Below, in pieces: positions 9,925-20,751 of a stretch of 53,253 bases of DNA. Every line of letters starts with the position of its first letter. The stretch's first letter is position 1. This stretch comes from Deltaproteobacteria bacterium (lineage in GTDB: Bacteria; Lernaellota; Lernaellaia; JACKCT01), in assembly GCA_027493875.1 (NCBI GenBank), contig JAOSJX010000013.1:1-53253 (forward strand), in the 5' to 3' direction. The notes under the pieces were generated by a model. That model searched no databases. It was not told the DNA's origin and saw only the letters and a program-made list of their open reading frames with translations. Position numbers and translations under genes: made by a program.

Positions 9925-11731
9925 GATTCCTGCCCGGCGATCATGCCCGCGCCCGCCAGACGATCCGCCAGAAATGCGGCGAGGCACCGGTTCCCGTCCG
10001 AGGTGAGATGAACCGTGTCCGCGAAGAGCGTCCCGTAGTCCGGCGAGCAGTCCGCGAAGACGGGCATCGGGTCGAGAAACCGCGCCCCCGGCTTTCTCGG
10101 CGACGCGTCGCATCGCCGCGCCGAAATCGTCGAGATCGAACGTCGTCGCCTCGAGCGCGAGCACCAGGGACGCCCCGGCCCGCGAGATTTCCTCGCGCAT
10201 TTCGTCCAGCAATGCCTCGAAACGTTCGAGAGGCAGCGTCGGGCCGTGCCGCTGGTTGAAGTTGTGATCCGCCTTCCGCCCGACATAGAGCCAGGTTTCG
10301 TCGCGCGGAAGATTGACCGTTTGCGAGTTGACGAGCGTCCAACGGGCCCGGCGCTTTAGACGCTCGTGGAAGCGCGGCGGGGGAGCCTCCCCGACGGCGA
10401 GCTCGGCGACACGCCGGCTGATGGCGTGAATCTGCTCGGCGGAAAAACCCCAATAACCTTCATACTTATCATTGAAGGCGCCGTAAAAAATGACCAGAGA
10501 CGGCTTGATCGTCGGAAGCAGAATGCGCACCTTCTCTCGGAGTTGCGGCAGTGAGGCGCCGTCCTCACCGCCGTTGTACACCGCGATCGGACGCGCCGGA
10601 AAGCGCGTTTGCAGCTCGGTTTCCAGGGCGTCCGGCCACGTCGCGCCGTCTCGCCGCGCTTCGAACTCGTTCCCGTACGTCGTCGACCCCCGAGCGTGAG
10701 GATGCGGAACGCCTCAGGATCCTCCGTCATGCCGCGGTGCGCTCCGCGGATCCACGGCACGCTGTACATCCATCGGCTGCGGAGAAAAGGGTCGGACAGA
10801 ACGGCGTGCGAGCGGAGAATAACGCGCGTTGTGAAATTCCAGTCCACATCCGCGGCGGCCCTATCCTCGAACAGTTTTTCGAGCACGGTTTCCGCGTGGT
10901 CGTCCGCCGTCGGATATTTGGGGAACAGGAGGATGGCCGCCATCGTCAAAACCGCAAACGCCGCCGTCGTGCGGTGGTTCCCCGCGCTTCCTCGTTCTCC
11001 TGAAACACCATCATGCCGTGAAGCAGGGCGATCTGAACAAGACCGAAATACGACCAGCGGGAATGATCGTCGAGATCGACGTCGCCGAAAAACCGAAAAA
11101 GACCGAGCGACGCCGCGGCGACCGCGAACGCCGCGGCCTCCCGCGACGCCAGAACGTCGACCCGGGGACGAAGCAGAAGGGCCGCGATGAGCGGCGGCAC
11201 ACCGAAAAGCAGTATCTCGGGAAGCGGTGCTTCGAAACGGGTATATAGCAAGATAAAGGCCGCCGACGCCGACGCGCCCACGGCAAAACGCCACCGCCGC
11301 CCATTCGCCCAACGCGGGACGCCGGGCATCGCGAAACCGCGGACGCCGCGTTCCGCGAGCGTTTGAAGCGACGGCGTGAGCAGCAAGAGCAGCGTCGAAT
11401 AAAACACTTGATTGGTACGCAACAAGACGGCGACGAACGCCGGGACAGCCGCGTACACCGCGGTCTGCCGAACGCGACGGACGCCGGCGCGCTCCTCGAC
11501 CAGTTGCAAGGCCGCGACGAGAAACAAAAAACCGACAATCGCGGTGGCTTTGCCGAGCAAGTTCGTTTGCGTGTGAATGACGTCGACGAAATTCAGGGAG
11601 GCGGCGGGAAGCGCATCGCGCGCGGCATACCATAGAACGGCGAATCCCGCCGCCGCCCCGGCGGGCAGAGCCAAAAAGGAAACGGCCAAGGAAGGCCCGG
11701 CCGCATGGCCTGGAAGAGACGGCGAAGACAC
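9921..11731 (-). CDS. Membrane protein fused to SGNH hydrolase domain, copy 1 (frameshifted)
   Basis: About 600 residues. The first 250 hold about eight or nine membrane segments. After an indel in a G-run near 10985 another helix follows (TAAFAVLTMAAILLF), then the hydrolase. SGNH blocks seen after repair are LTLGGSTTYG (catalytic serine), AVYNGGEDGAS, FYGAFND (block III Asn) and DTVHLTSDG (catalytic Asp and His). Further indels lie at 10690 and 10090. The domain should face outside and add or remove acyl groups on a glycan or lipid, as in other membrane-SGNH fusions. If the indel at 10985 were real, it would be two adjacent genes. It starts with GTG, 4 nt after the YfhO stop. Confidence 0.65.
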
Positions 11732-11735
11732 GGCC

Positions 11736-14122
11736 CTAACCTCGACCCATCCGGCGGCCCACCATCGGCAACGCGGCGACGGCGATCAGGGCCGATAAAC
11801 TGATGGCAACGCCCGGCCGAAACGAGCGGGGACGATACTCCAGGTGAACGGCCGACGTACCCGCGTCGACCGGAACGGCTCGAAACGCGCCCTGCGCTTT
11901 GCACACCGGAGCCGGCATTCCGTCCACGGTCGCCATCCACCCCGGATCGTAGCTATCCGCGAGAAACGCAAAAACCGCGAACCGCCGACGTCACGCGGAG
12001 ATCGACGCGGTTCGCCTCGTCGCGAACGATCTCGACCGATGCGGCGGACTCGTCCCCGGCGCCCGGCGCGTCCGGCACGGTCGCGCCGGGGGGCATTCGA
12101 GAACGAGATGTCGCTTCGGATCAAAGGAAGGGGCGTCCAAGAAAAAACCGGCTTCATCACGATGCGACGCGATCCTCGCGTCGGCAAAAAACGGGCGCGA
12201 GGGAAAACGCGGTCGTTTCGGTAAAGAAAGATTCCGTCTTTCATCACCAAGGTGTAGTGCGGTTGATCGATCGGGACGCGTGACAAAATGTATTTAACGC
12301 CGAGTAGCTCAAACCACGGTTTGTTCAAATCCGCCGCCGAGCGCAACTCGCGCACGCGGACATCCCACGGAAGATTGACGAAAGCGCCCCGTTCGATGCG
12401 GTCCCACAGCTTGCCGAGGTCGGGCGAAATCGCCGAATCATAACCCGCCGCGTCCGCCAGACCATACGCCATCGCGGTATTCGGCGGAAGGATATTTGAA
12501 TAACGTCCCGGCGGTTCCGGGTCCAGCCGTGCGAATCGATGCAACCCGGTGTCGGCGCGCAAAACGTTGGTGAGGGGCGTGGCCGGGAAAACGGCGCCGG
12601 AAGGATTTCGCGGAATCGTCGGAAGACCAACGCGCGCGAAATCGAGGGCCGCGAACACGACGAGAGCCAGCGCCGCGGAGGTGAATCCCGGTTTGATCCC
12701 ATGAAACACGGCGAGTGCCGTGGCGGCCAGGAGCGCGGCCGCCCCGACGCCCAGCGGCCGATAAACCGCGATACCCGCTTCTTGAAACGGACGCGCGACA
12801 AGGACCACGAGCGCCGCGCCAAACATCGTGACGCCCGCGGCGGCAACCGTTTTGATCGCCCGCCGGCGTCCGGCGTCCGCCGGGTTTCCCAGCACGTCGA
12901 AGCCTTCGGCCGCAAGCAGCCCGGCCGCCGTCACCGGAATAATCAGAAGGCCCCGTGTCAGGCCCATCGCGCCGATGATCGGCGCCACCAGAAACGGATA
13001 CGCGAGCGGCGTACCCGTGGCAACCAGCAACGCCACCGCACCGAAGGCGGCGATGCCGACCGTCTTTGCGTTCGGCCGGCCGGCCAGGGCGGCGAGACCG
13101 AGAAGCAGGGCGGCGGGACCGATATAGGTCATTGTCGTGAAAACGCCGAAATCCGGATATGTCGCCATGGAAAGCGACGCCGAAGCGCCGAATCCCGGAA
13201 AAATCGCCGCGGCAACGTCCGCCCACTGCACGCGGCGCAGCAACATCATCGACAGCGGCCGGTCCTGCGCGTTACGCGTGAAGAAATCCCACGTCGGCAA
13301 GAGCTGCGCGGCACCGAGACCGATGCCCAAGGCGGCCGAGAACGCGCCGGACGCGAGAGCGCGCCGCACGGGAACGCCGCTCGGAACGTCGCGCCGCGCG
13401 TCGAAAAGATCCATCAGAAAAAAAACACCCCAGGCGAGCAAAACGACCGCCGCGATCTTGAGATTGCCCGCGAGAACAATCATTCCCAGGACGACGGACA
13501 GCGCCGCGGCGCGGACGGCCCCGCCGCGTTCGATCAGCGAGTGCCCGAGCAGCATCGCGGCCGGCAGCCACGCCAAGGTGTGATGCATCGGCAGGTCGAA
13601 AACGCTGTCGATCATGAATCCGTTAAACGCGAAAAAGACGCCGCCGAAGACCGACGCCGCGGCGCTGCGGCCCAACGCGCGCAACAAGAGAAAAAAACAA
13701 AAGCCGCCGAGCAAGGTGTGCGCCAACGCGGCGACGGCCGTGGCGACGCCGAGAGGGAGGATAAGAAATACGGCGTTGGGCGGGTAAAGCAGGCCCGCTT
13801 GGTTCGCCGCGTGAAATGGTACGCCGCCGAGGACCAGAGGATTCCACAGCGGAAACCGACCCTGCTTGATCTCCGAAACAGCGTAGCTCCGCCACGCCAT
13901 GTGATCGTCAAGTACGTCCGTCAGATCGGCGTTTTGAAGCGCGTTGACGTCCCCGGGCTCTTCCCCCGCCCAGGGATACGCGATCCGAAGATTGTCGGTG
14001 GGCAGCAGGCTGGAAAAACCGAAAACGGCGCGCCCGAAGAAGAGCAGGCCGAGCACCACGAAAACCGCGGCGGCGGGAAGTCCCGCCGTAAACGACGCAC
14101 CGCGGGGCAAGCGCACGTTCAT
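11736..14122 (-). CDS. YfhO family membrane protein (frameshifted near the C-terminus)
   Basis: About 795 residues. The N-terminal loop has LLPTDNLRIAYPW and FPLWNPLVLGGVPFHAANQ, typical of the YfhO family. About twelve membrane segments follow. The C-terminal outside domain reads WFELLGVKYILSR and, after indels near 12100 and 11950, YDPGWMATVDG. The last helix ends ALPMVGRRMGRG. YfhO proteins are GT-C-like, and in Gram-positive bacteria they help glycosylate teichoic acids using lipid-linked sugars. The same chemistry here is an inference. It lies 64 nt after a radical SAM/SPASM gene and 4 nt before the membrane-SGNH gene, on one strand. Confidence 0.8.
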
Positions 14123-14186
14123 CCGAAAAGGTTAGGACCGATGGGGGCCGAACACAAGCGACCGGGCCCTGCGGCGGGCCGGAAAA

Positions 14187-15209
14187 TCAGGATGCCGGCG
14201 ACGTGCCGTTGTGCCCGCGCCGGACGATCTCGTTGATCGCCACAAAGGCCTGCGTGCGGAGTTGGTGGGCGTAATTGATTTCGAGCGCGCCGCAGAAGCC
14301 GCACCCCTCGCACTCGAAGTCCGTCCGGGTCTTCGCCAGCGCCTCGCGCATCGTCATGTGGTGGAGGTTCGGTAAATCATGGCCATAGGTAATGCGGTCG
14401 CAGGGCTTAAAATCGCCGTTGGCTTCGATGATGACGAACAGGCTTCCCGCCTTGCACGGCAGCGGCGGATACTTCGGCCACTGGCGGATGTGCCAGAGGT
14501 TGACCATCGAGTTCCGAATGTGTTTGTTGCCGCGCCGCTTGAGTTCGATGAGCTGATCGATGGCGGCGACGTACTTTTCGCGGTCCGGAAAAAACGCTTT
14601 GATGTCCTCGACGCCGCCGTGCATCTCCTTCATCGTCTGCACCGCCACCACCGTATCGTATCGGGCGGCGAGATCGACGATGAAATCGAGATGATCGACG
14701 TTGTGCTTCGTCACCGTGCACGCCAGCGAAAACGGAATCTTCTCGCGGTACGCGGCCTCAAGGCCCTCCATGGTTTTTTTCGAACCGGTCCACGCCGCCT
14801 TCCACTTGGACATGGATTTCCCGCGGCCCGTGCACGCTCACCTTCAATAAATCGATGTCGCGAAGGTCGTCGATGCGCTTCGTGATGAATGTGCCGGTCG
14901 TGTTCATGCTCGTCTGCAATCCCAGCGATTTGGCCTTGCGAACGATCGGCCCGATGTCGTCGCGGATGAGCGGTTCGCCGCCGCTCAGCGACAAATGGAT
15001 GCCGCCGATCTCGACCACCTGATCAAGGCGCGAAAGAACGAAATCAAGCGGGACGATCCCCGCCGGTAGCGTGTGCAAATGACAGAAAACGCATTCCGCG
15101 TCGCACGCGTTGAGAAGCTGCCAGCGCACCGCGATCGGAATCTTGCGCTTCAGGAGTTTGACCTGCGCAAAACGAGAAGCGGCAAGTGCTTTTGGCGGAC
15201 ACTCAACAT
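14187..15209 (-). CDS. Radical SAM/SPASM protein 2 (frameshifted)
   Basis: About 340 residues. The radical SAM motif is NACDAECVFC (cysteines 36, 40, 43), with SGGEP next. SPASM cysteines are LPCKAG, FKPCDRI and ECEGCGFCGALEINYAHQ. Indels lie at about 14777 and in the A4 run near 15193. Starting at ATG 15209 gives an N-terminus of the same length as SPASM protein 1 and an aligned (P)IAV.W strand. GTG at 15129 would cut off the N-terminal helix. It resembles the protein at 18278, sharing HIR.WPK in the C-terminal half. It is first in the seven-gene minus-strand run that ends with DUF2079, which links it to glycan or lipid enzymes. Confidence 0.78.
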
Positions 15210-15312
15210 GGCGCGCTCACGAATTTCCCTGTTGTTTCATCATTCTGCCGCGATCCAATCCGCGCCGTCATCAAGCGCACCGTCCGGGAGAGGATGCACA
15301 AATCCTTTTGGA

Positions 15313-15342
15313 ATTGTCCGGTTTTTTGAGAAAAATTGTCAA
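15313..15342 (-). promoter_or_regulatory. Candidate promoter for the seven-gene operon
   Basis: On the minus strand TTGACA (15342-15337) matches the -35 consensus exactly. After an 18-bp A/T-rich spacer comes GACAAT (15318-15313), four of six matches to the -10. The predicted start is about 95 nt before the ATG at 15209. This is the only consensus -35 box ahead of the operon. Confidence 0.5.
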
Positions 15343-15356
15343 GAGAATATGCGGTC

Positions 15357-16865
15357 TTAGGTAACTTCACGAACGCGTTGAGAGGGGGCTGCCCGCCCCG
15401 AGGCAGGCGGGTTGTCGGGGACACATCGGCCTGTTGCGTCACCGGAAAACAAAACCCGGCCGAAAAACGCGAGGGCTTTCCACGTCAGAATCGCAGCCCG
15501 GCCGGGATTGTGCCACGCGTACCCGAGCCAGTCCGCGAGATGCGCATCAAGGTAACGAGCGGACAAATAATACCGCCGGTAGAAGCGACGGCGAAGCCGC
15601 GCGATTATCTCATCCGGCATCTCGCTCACGTTGCCCCAGGGCCGGTCCGTGTGGCGCATCGCCGTCTCCCCGGCCAATCCCTCCGCCAGCGCCGTATCCG
15701 GATACGGGGTACAAAACGACATTTGCGCGATGAGGGGATTAAGCTCTCGTGCAAGCCGCTCCGTTCGGCGGACGTCGTCCGGCGTCTCGCCCGGCGCACC
15801 GATCATGAATGTGTACCGGTTGCGAAATCCCAGACGGTCGAGCATCGCCGCGGACCGCCGAATTTCGGCCACTTTCGATTTCTTGTTGAGCCGCTCAAGC
15901 ACATCGTCACTGCCGGACTCCACGCCGCACGTCATCCCGACGCATCCCGCTGTCCGCAGCGCGTCGGCTAATTCCTCGTCCATGTGATCGAGCCGCGTTT
16001 GAATGATCCACGGCGTCCGCCGGTTTTTCGCCGCAAGCAGCCGGCAAATCTCCATCGCCCACTTCCGGTCGCCCGTAAAAATCTCGTCCTCGACGGACAA
16101 CACCGTCCGCCCGGCTTCGCGGACTTGATAATCCATCTCCGCCACCAAGCGTTCCGGCGCGCATCGGCGATACGTAAGACGGTAACTCTGCCGGGCCATC
16201 GACGAGCAAAAACGGCATGAATAGAAGCAGCCACGCGTCGCGAGAATAAATCCCCAGTGCAGCGGACGTCCGAGCGCGAGCGGAAACGAATACTTGTGAT
16301 AACGCTCCGACCGCAGGACCGAAGCGGGAACGAACGGCAATTCGTCCGTCTTCGCGGACGGCGCCGCTCCCGAGTGCCGAAGCGTTCGGCCGTCACGCCA
16401 CCAGAGACCCGGCGGAGGCGCCGGCCGGCGCCCGGATCGCCACCAAGCCGCGAGGGGCGAGACGACGCTTTCCGGGTCGCCGTCGATCACCGCCACCGCT
16501 CCGGCATCGAGGACGGCTTCCGGATGCGCCTCGGCGTAGGGACCGTAGGCGGCGACAAGATCGACGCGCCCCCTCAACCGCTCAAGAACGGGCCGATAGA
16601 ACGGCATCTGCCCGAATGCGATTTCGACAAAGACGGCGTCGAGGCGATCGTTTAAGGAAACCGTCGAATCCGACGCGATCTCATCCAACGCGACCCGGTA
16701 CCCGGCTTGCCCCAGCATCGCGCCGGACAAGACGGCGGAAAACGGCAGCGTGCGGTCGCGCGGATGAAAACGGTCAGCCTCGCGCGCGCGCGCGAATAAC
16801 GCGTGCGGCGCATCGGGGCCGCCCTCAGCAATACGCAACCGTTGATGAGGATGTCGGCGCGTCAA
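15357..16865 (-). CDS. B12-binding-type radical SAM protein 1
   Basis: 502 residues in one frame. An N-terminal Rossmann-like part (AVLSGAMLGQAGYRVALDEI) fits a degenerate cobalamin-binding domain without an obvious DxHxxG. The radical SAM motif is RGCFYSCRFC. VESGSDDVLERLNKK and FMIGAPGETPDD are typical of the Elp3/MiaB-like fold in this class. The C-terminal part is basic and aromatic (RRRFYRRYYLSARYL), as in lipid- or glycan-acting members. Both ends are uncertain. The TTG start gives a poor N-terminus, and the last 25 codons run through a GC-rich hairpin (CCCGCC at 15392 with GGCGGG at 15406), so an indel may hide the true stop. Members catalyse methylations or C-C bond formation; the substrate is unknown. 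Confidence 0.72.
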   Translation of the reverse strand: MTRRHPHQRLRIAEGGPDAPHALFARAREADRFHPRDRTLPFSAVLSGAMLGQAGYRVALDEIASDSTVSLNDRLDAVFVEIAFGQMPFYRPVLERLRGRVDLVAAYGPYAEAHPEAVLDAGAVAVIDGDPESVVSPLAAWWRSGRRPAPPPGLWWRDGRTLRHSGAAPSAKTDELPFVPASVLRSERYHKYSFPLALGRPLHWGFILATRGCFYSCRFCSSMARQSYRLTYRRCAPERLVAEMDYQVREAGRTVLSVEDEIFTGDRKWAMEICRLLAAKNRRTPWIIQTRLDHMDEELADALRTAGCVGMTCGVESGSDDVLERLNKKSKVAEIRRSAAMLDRLGFRNRYTFMIGAPGETPDDVRRTERLARELNPLIAQMSFCTPYPDTALAEGLAGETAMRHTDRPWGNVSEMPDEIIARLRRRFYRRYYLSARYLDAHLADWLGYAWHNPGRAAILTWKALAFFGRVLFSGDATGRCVPDNPPASGRAAPSQRVREVT

Positions 16866-16895
16866 AGGAGCCTCAAAAAGTTGCCGCCGGACGCA

Positions 16896-18043
16896 TTATC
16901 CTACGCCGCGGTCCGGAATGGCAACAAAATTCGTCGCCGAAACCGGAGGCGCGAGGTGCGCCCGCGCCTGCCGGTACGTTTCCACAGGATGCGCCGCGAG
17001 ATACGGAAGATGAAACCGGATCGCCGGTTCCGTAATGCCGATATCCCAACACGGCCGGCGGCACGAACGGACCGTATCGCACTGAGCGCGGTATGCGGCC
17101 GACCCGACGATCCGGTCAAGCGGCGCCTCGCGCAGATTGCCCGCCGCCGCCTCGTTATAGCACGCTTTCACGTCGCCGTTCGGCTCCACGATCGCAAACA
17201 GAAATCCCGCAACGCACGGAACCGTTCGAACCGGTTTGTACGCATCGTCGAGCCGCCGGATGAAGAGCGGCGAATTCGTGTGAATACCTTGGACGGCAAG
17301 GTTCGTCGTCACGTGGCCGAGCGTTTTCTTCGCGTCCGCCCACTCCCGCGCGGACGGCACGAGATCCTCGAACGCCGCCCGTTCCATGAACCGTTGCTGC
17401 AGCGAGGTGTGAACCGGCGTAAACTGTATTTTTGAACGTCCAGGCCGGTCAGAAAATCCGCCAGCGGCGCCAGATCGTTCACATTCGGTTTGAGCACCGT
17501 GACGTTGATGCCCACGGGAACGGGCGCCGGCAGCGACCGGAACGCGCGGATCGCCCGCACCACCTTCGGCAATCCGTCCACACCCCGGATCGCGCGGTAA
17601 CCCTCTCGGTCCGCGTGATCGCAGGAAATGTAGACCATCGACAAGCCCGCATCCGCCAGCGATCGGGCGCGGCCCTCGTCGATCTGCAGCCCGTGCGTGT
17701 TCAGATGAACGGCGAAGCCCGCGTCGCGCAACGCCGCGATCACCGTTTCCAGATCGCTCCGCAGCGTCGGCTCGCCGCCGCCGATCGACACCACCCGCGT
17801 CCGCAGCCGGCGTAGCGACGGAATCATCCCGACGATCTCGTCGGTTGAAAGTTCACCCGCCGCGCGCTTGCCGGTTTTCCAAAAATGACAACTCCGGCAC
17901 GCGGAGTTGCACCGGTGTGTGATGTCGAAATAAACGATCGGCAAATGAACCGGCGCCCCGCGCCAATGCCGGGCGAAGAGAACGCTCGCGAACGGACGGG
18001 CCAACGACGCCGCGAATCGAAGCTCTTTGAAAACCGGGGCCAT
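16896..18043 (-). CDS. Radical SAM/SPASM protein 3 (frameshifted)
   Basis: About 382 residues with one indel near 17430. ATG 18043 is preceded by GAAGGGAG, a good ribosome binding site. The radical SAM motif is HRCNSACRSC (cysteines 45, 49, 52), with GGGEP following. SPASM cysteines are VPCVAG, VKACYNE and QCDTVRSCRRPCWDIG. The N-terminus has a basic amphipathic helix (SLARPFASVLFARHWRG), longer than in the other three SPASM proteins, and the sequence is the most divergent of the four. It is divergent from the SPASM gene at 18278 and lies 30 nt upstream of the B12-type radical SAM gene at 16865 on the same strand, so the two are likely co-transcribed. Confidence 0.8.
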
Positions 18044-18161
18044 GGGCTCCCTTCTCGTCGCGACGGATTGTCGCACAGGCCGGCGGCGCGTGCGAGGCGC
18101 CGAACGCGCGGGCCTTCGGCGAGAGTTCCATTCGTGTAATCGCTCTCACGCGTTATTCTCC

Positions 18162-18190
18162 TCGACCGATTCCCCCGCGTCATGTACACT
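18162..18190 (+). promoter_or_regulatory. Candidate promoter upstream of radical SAM/SPASM protein 4
   Basis: TCGACC (18162-18167), a 17-bp spacer and TACACT (18185-18190), four of six matches in each box, in the 234-nt space between the two divergent SPASM genes. The rest of that space shows nothing I can name. Confidence 0.35.
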
Positions 18191-18277
18191 GAAATCCTTT
18201 GCCGGAACGCGGATTTCGGCGCGGCGGACAAACATGAGCGGAGCCCGAAAAACCTTGAACCGCGGGGGCGCGGCGCC

Positions 18278-19317
18278 GTGCGTTTGAGCCATTTCACCCG
18301 GGCTTTTCGCGCCGCGATGAACCTGCGTTTTCGCGGAAAAAGACGCCGCTCGCGGTCAGTTGGCCGCTCACGAACCGCTGTAATCTTCGCTGCTCGTACT
18401 GCCAGGTGTGGGACAAGCTCGGCCCCGAACTCGACCTCGAGCAGGGCAAGAAGATGATCGACGATCTCGCCGCCTCGGGCACGATCTGGCTCTCCTTCAC
18501 GGGCGGCGAACCGATGCTCCGCAAGGAACTCGGCGCCTTCATCGATTACGCCGCCGACCGCGGTATGGAAACCAGCGTCAGCACCAACGGCCTGCACATC
18601 GAAAAACGCTGGCAGGAAATCCGCCGCGTCGGCCGCGTGAAAATCAGTCTCGACGGTCCGGAGGAAGTGCACGACCGCATCCGCGGCAAGGGATCGCACC
18701 GTGTCGCCCTCCGCGCGGCGGACACGTGCCGCGAACACGGCATCCCGATCAAATTCTCCGCCGTGCTCGCCGAGCACAACCTCGATCAAATCGACTACCT
18801 CGTCGACGTTTCACGCCAATACGAAACGCAGGTCATGTTTCAGCCCACGACGCTCAACAAGCTGCGCGATTTCGAGCCGAACCCCGTGCGCCCGCCGATC
18901 GAAGGCTATCGCGACGCGATCGATAAGCTCATCGCGCTTAAACAGCAGGGCTGCCGCGAAATCGCCAATACCATCGGCGGCCTGCGCCACATCCGCCATT
19001 GGCCCAAAAACACCGGCATCGAATGCTGGGCCGGGCTGCTGTCCGTAAGCCTGGAGCCCGACGGCACCCTCACCTCCTGCAAACGCAGTCCCATGGAAGG
19101 CAAGCAGCGCGTGTTTCCCGCGAACGGCTTTCACGACGCCTTCACCCAGCTCAAAGTGCCGGCCTGCGAACAGTGCTGGGACAGCGGCATGATCGATTTG
19201 AACCACGCGCTCTCGTTCAACGCGAATACCGTTTTGGCGCTTCTGTCGCGCTTCTACCGCCGGCCCGCGCGGCGCGTCGAGCGCGTGCACATGTCGCTTC
19301 CGGCGTCGAGGCCATGA
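18278..19317 (+). CDS. Radical SAM/SPASM protein 4 (one indel)
   Basis: About 345 residues. Radical SAM motif NRCNLRCSYC, then FTGGEPMLRKE. SPASM cysteines are IECWAG, LTSCKRS and ACEQCWDSGMIDLNHAL. I choose GTG 18278 because, after mending the A5 run at 18335, it puts the cluster cysteines at residues 35, 39 and 42. That nearly matches SPASM proteins 1 and 2. The leader is a basic amphipathic helix (HFTRAFRAAMNLRFRGKK), then PLAVSW. An ATG at 18317 would remove this helix. The stop overlaps the start of the next radical SAM gene (ATGA), so the pair is translationally coupled and may act in sequence on one substrate. Confidence 0.82.
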
Positions 19318-20735
19318 AAGTTCTTCTCATCAATCCCCCGCGGATGGACGCGCACCGCATGGCGAAAAAGGTGCACCCGCCGCTCAACCTGCTCTACCTC
19401 GCCACCGCGCTTAAAAACGAGGGCCACGACGTCGACGTCATGGACGCCAACGCCGCGGATATGACGCCCGAGCAGGTCGTGGACGCCGCCGCGGCCTCCG
19501 CGCCGGGTCTCATCGGCTATCCCCTCTTCTCGGATATCCTGCATCAGACGACGCTATTGATCCGCGCCACCCGCCGGCGCCTGCCCGAAACGCCGATCGT
19601 GCTCGGCGGCATCCACGTCACCGCCGATCCGCGCGACAACGCCGAGCGCATCCCGGAAGCCGACTTTTTTATCTCAGGCTACGCGGAGCAAAGCCTCGCC
19701 ATGTTGGTGCGCGCCCTGGAAACCGGCGCCGGCCTGGACGCCGTGCCGTCCCTCACCCACCGCACGCCCGAAGGCATCCGCACGAATCCCGACAATCCGG
19801 CCAAGATGGACATCAACGCCATTCCGATCCCCGACCGCTCCCTCGTGCGCGAATACTACGACCGCCATGAGTACTATCAGGTGCTCAACGCCAGACCCTT
19901 CGACACCATCGTCACCGGCCGCGGTTGCCCCTTCACCTGCAGCTTCTGCTACAACGCCGTCCGCCCACGCACCATGACCCGCTCGCCCGACAGCGTCATG
20001 GACGAAATCGTCTACCTCTACGGCCGCGGCGTCCGCTTTCTCGACGTGGACGACGATCACTTCACCTTCGACCGGCCGCGCGCGATGGAAATCTTCAAGC
20101 GCCTTGAGCGCGAGAAAATGGACCTGTCGCTCTTCATCAAAGCCCGGCCCAACAACGTCGACGACGAGCTGATCCGCGCCGCGGCGCGCGCCGGCGTGAA
20201 GATCATCAGCTACGGCATCGAGTCCGGCTCGCAGCGCCTGCTCGACGCCATGCGCAAGGAAACGAACGTCGAGGACAACGCGCGCGTCATCGCCGCGTCG
20301 CAGGCCGCCGGCCTGCAGGTGCACACCGGCTATCTCATCGGCTATCCCGGCGAAACGCCGGAAACGATCGAGGAAACCATTCGCTTCGCCCGCGCCACGA
20401 AACCAGACGCGGTATCATTGCAAATCCTCAAGCCCTATCTCGGCACCGAAGTCTACGAACAAGCCAAGGCCGACGGAACGCTTGTCGGTTCATGGGACCC
20501 CGACGTGCCCGACTGGCCGTGGGTCCGCCTGCCGTGGACGGAGTCCCGCGACGACCTCGTCAAATGGGGACGCGTCTTTTACCGGAAGACCTACCTGCGC
20601 ACCCGCTACGCCATCGCGTTCCCGGCCCGCATCATCAAAAACGCCAACATGCGCATGTTCCAATTCGCGATGCAAAGCCTCGACGACATCCTCCGCCCCG
20701 CGCCAAAATCCGCCCAAAATCGCGCCGCTCCGTAA
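19314..20735 (+). CDS. B12-binding-type radical SAM protein 2
   Basis: 473 residues in one frame. The start MKVLLINPPR opens a cobalamin-binding-like Rossmann domain (PIVLGGIHVTADP, ADFFISGYAEQS). The radical SAM motif is GRGCPFTCSFC at about residue 205. FLDVDDDHFTFD, IESGSQRLLDAM and LIGYPGETPETIEET are landmarks of the class that includes hopanoid, tetraether and chlorophyll-ring enzymes (HpnJ/HpnP, Tes, BchE). The C-terminal end (GRVFYRKTYLRTRY) resembles that of the protein at 15357. It is coupled to SPASM protein 4 by an ATGA overlap. A lipid or glycolipid substrate is suggested by family and context, not shown. Confidence 0.85.
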   Translation: MKVLLINPPRMDAHRMAKKVHPPLNLLYLATALKNEGHDVDVMDANAADMTPEQVVDAAAASAPGLIGYPLFSDILHQTTLLIRATRRRLPETPIVLGGIHVTADPRDNAERIPEADFFISGYAEQSLAMLVRALETGAGLDAVPSLTHRTPEGIRTNPDNPAKMDINAIPIPDRSLVREYYDRHEYYQVLNARPFDTIVTGRGCPFTCSFCYNAVRPRTMTRSPDSVMDEIVYLYGRGVRFLDVDDDHFTFDRPRAMEIFKRLEREKMDLSLFIKARPNNVDDELIRAAARAGVKIISYGIESGSQRLLDAMRKETNVEDNARVIAASQAAGLQVHTGYLIGYPGETPETIEETIRFARATKPDAVSLQILKPYLGTEVYEQAKADGTLVGSWDPDVPDWPWVRLPWTESRDDLVKWGRVFYRKTYLRTRYAIAFPARIIKNANMRMFQFAMQSLDDILRPAPKSAQNRAAP

Positions 20736-20751
20736 CGATCATTCCCGATTC

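Noticed and set aside
12539..14236. A 565-residue plus-strand open frame opposite YfhO
   Set aside because: It is full of Arg, Gly and Gln with no hydrophobic or catalytic pattern, as expected for the antisense of a membrane protein in high-GC DNA.
15210..15356. A small open frame of 19 codons behind AAAAGGA as a possible peptide precursor
   Set aside because: Only about 19 residues, no conserved match to the tails at 3-987 and no second copy; it lies in an ordinary leader.
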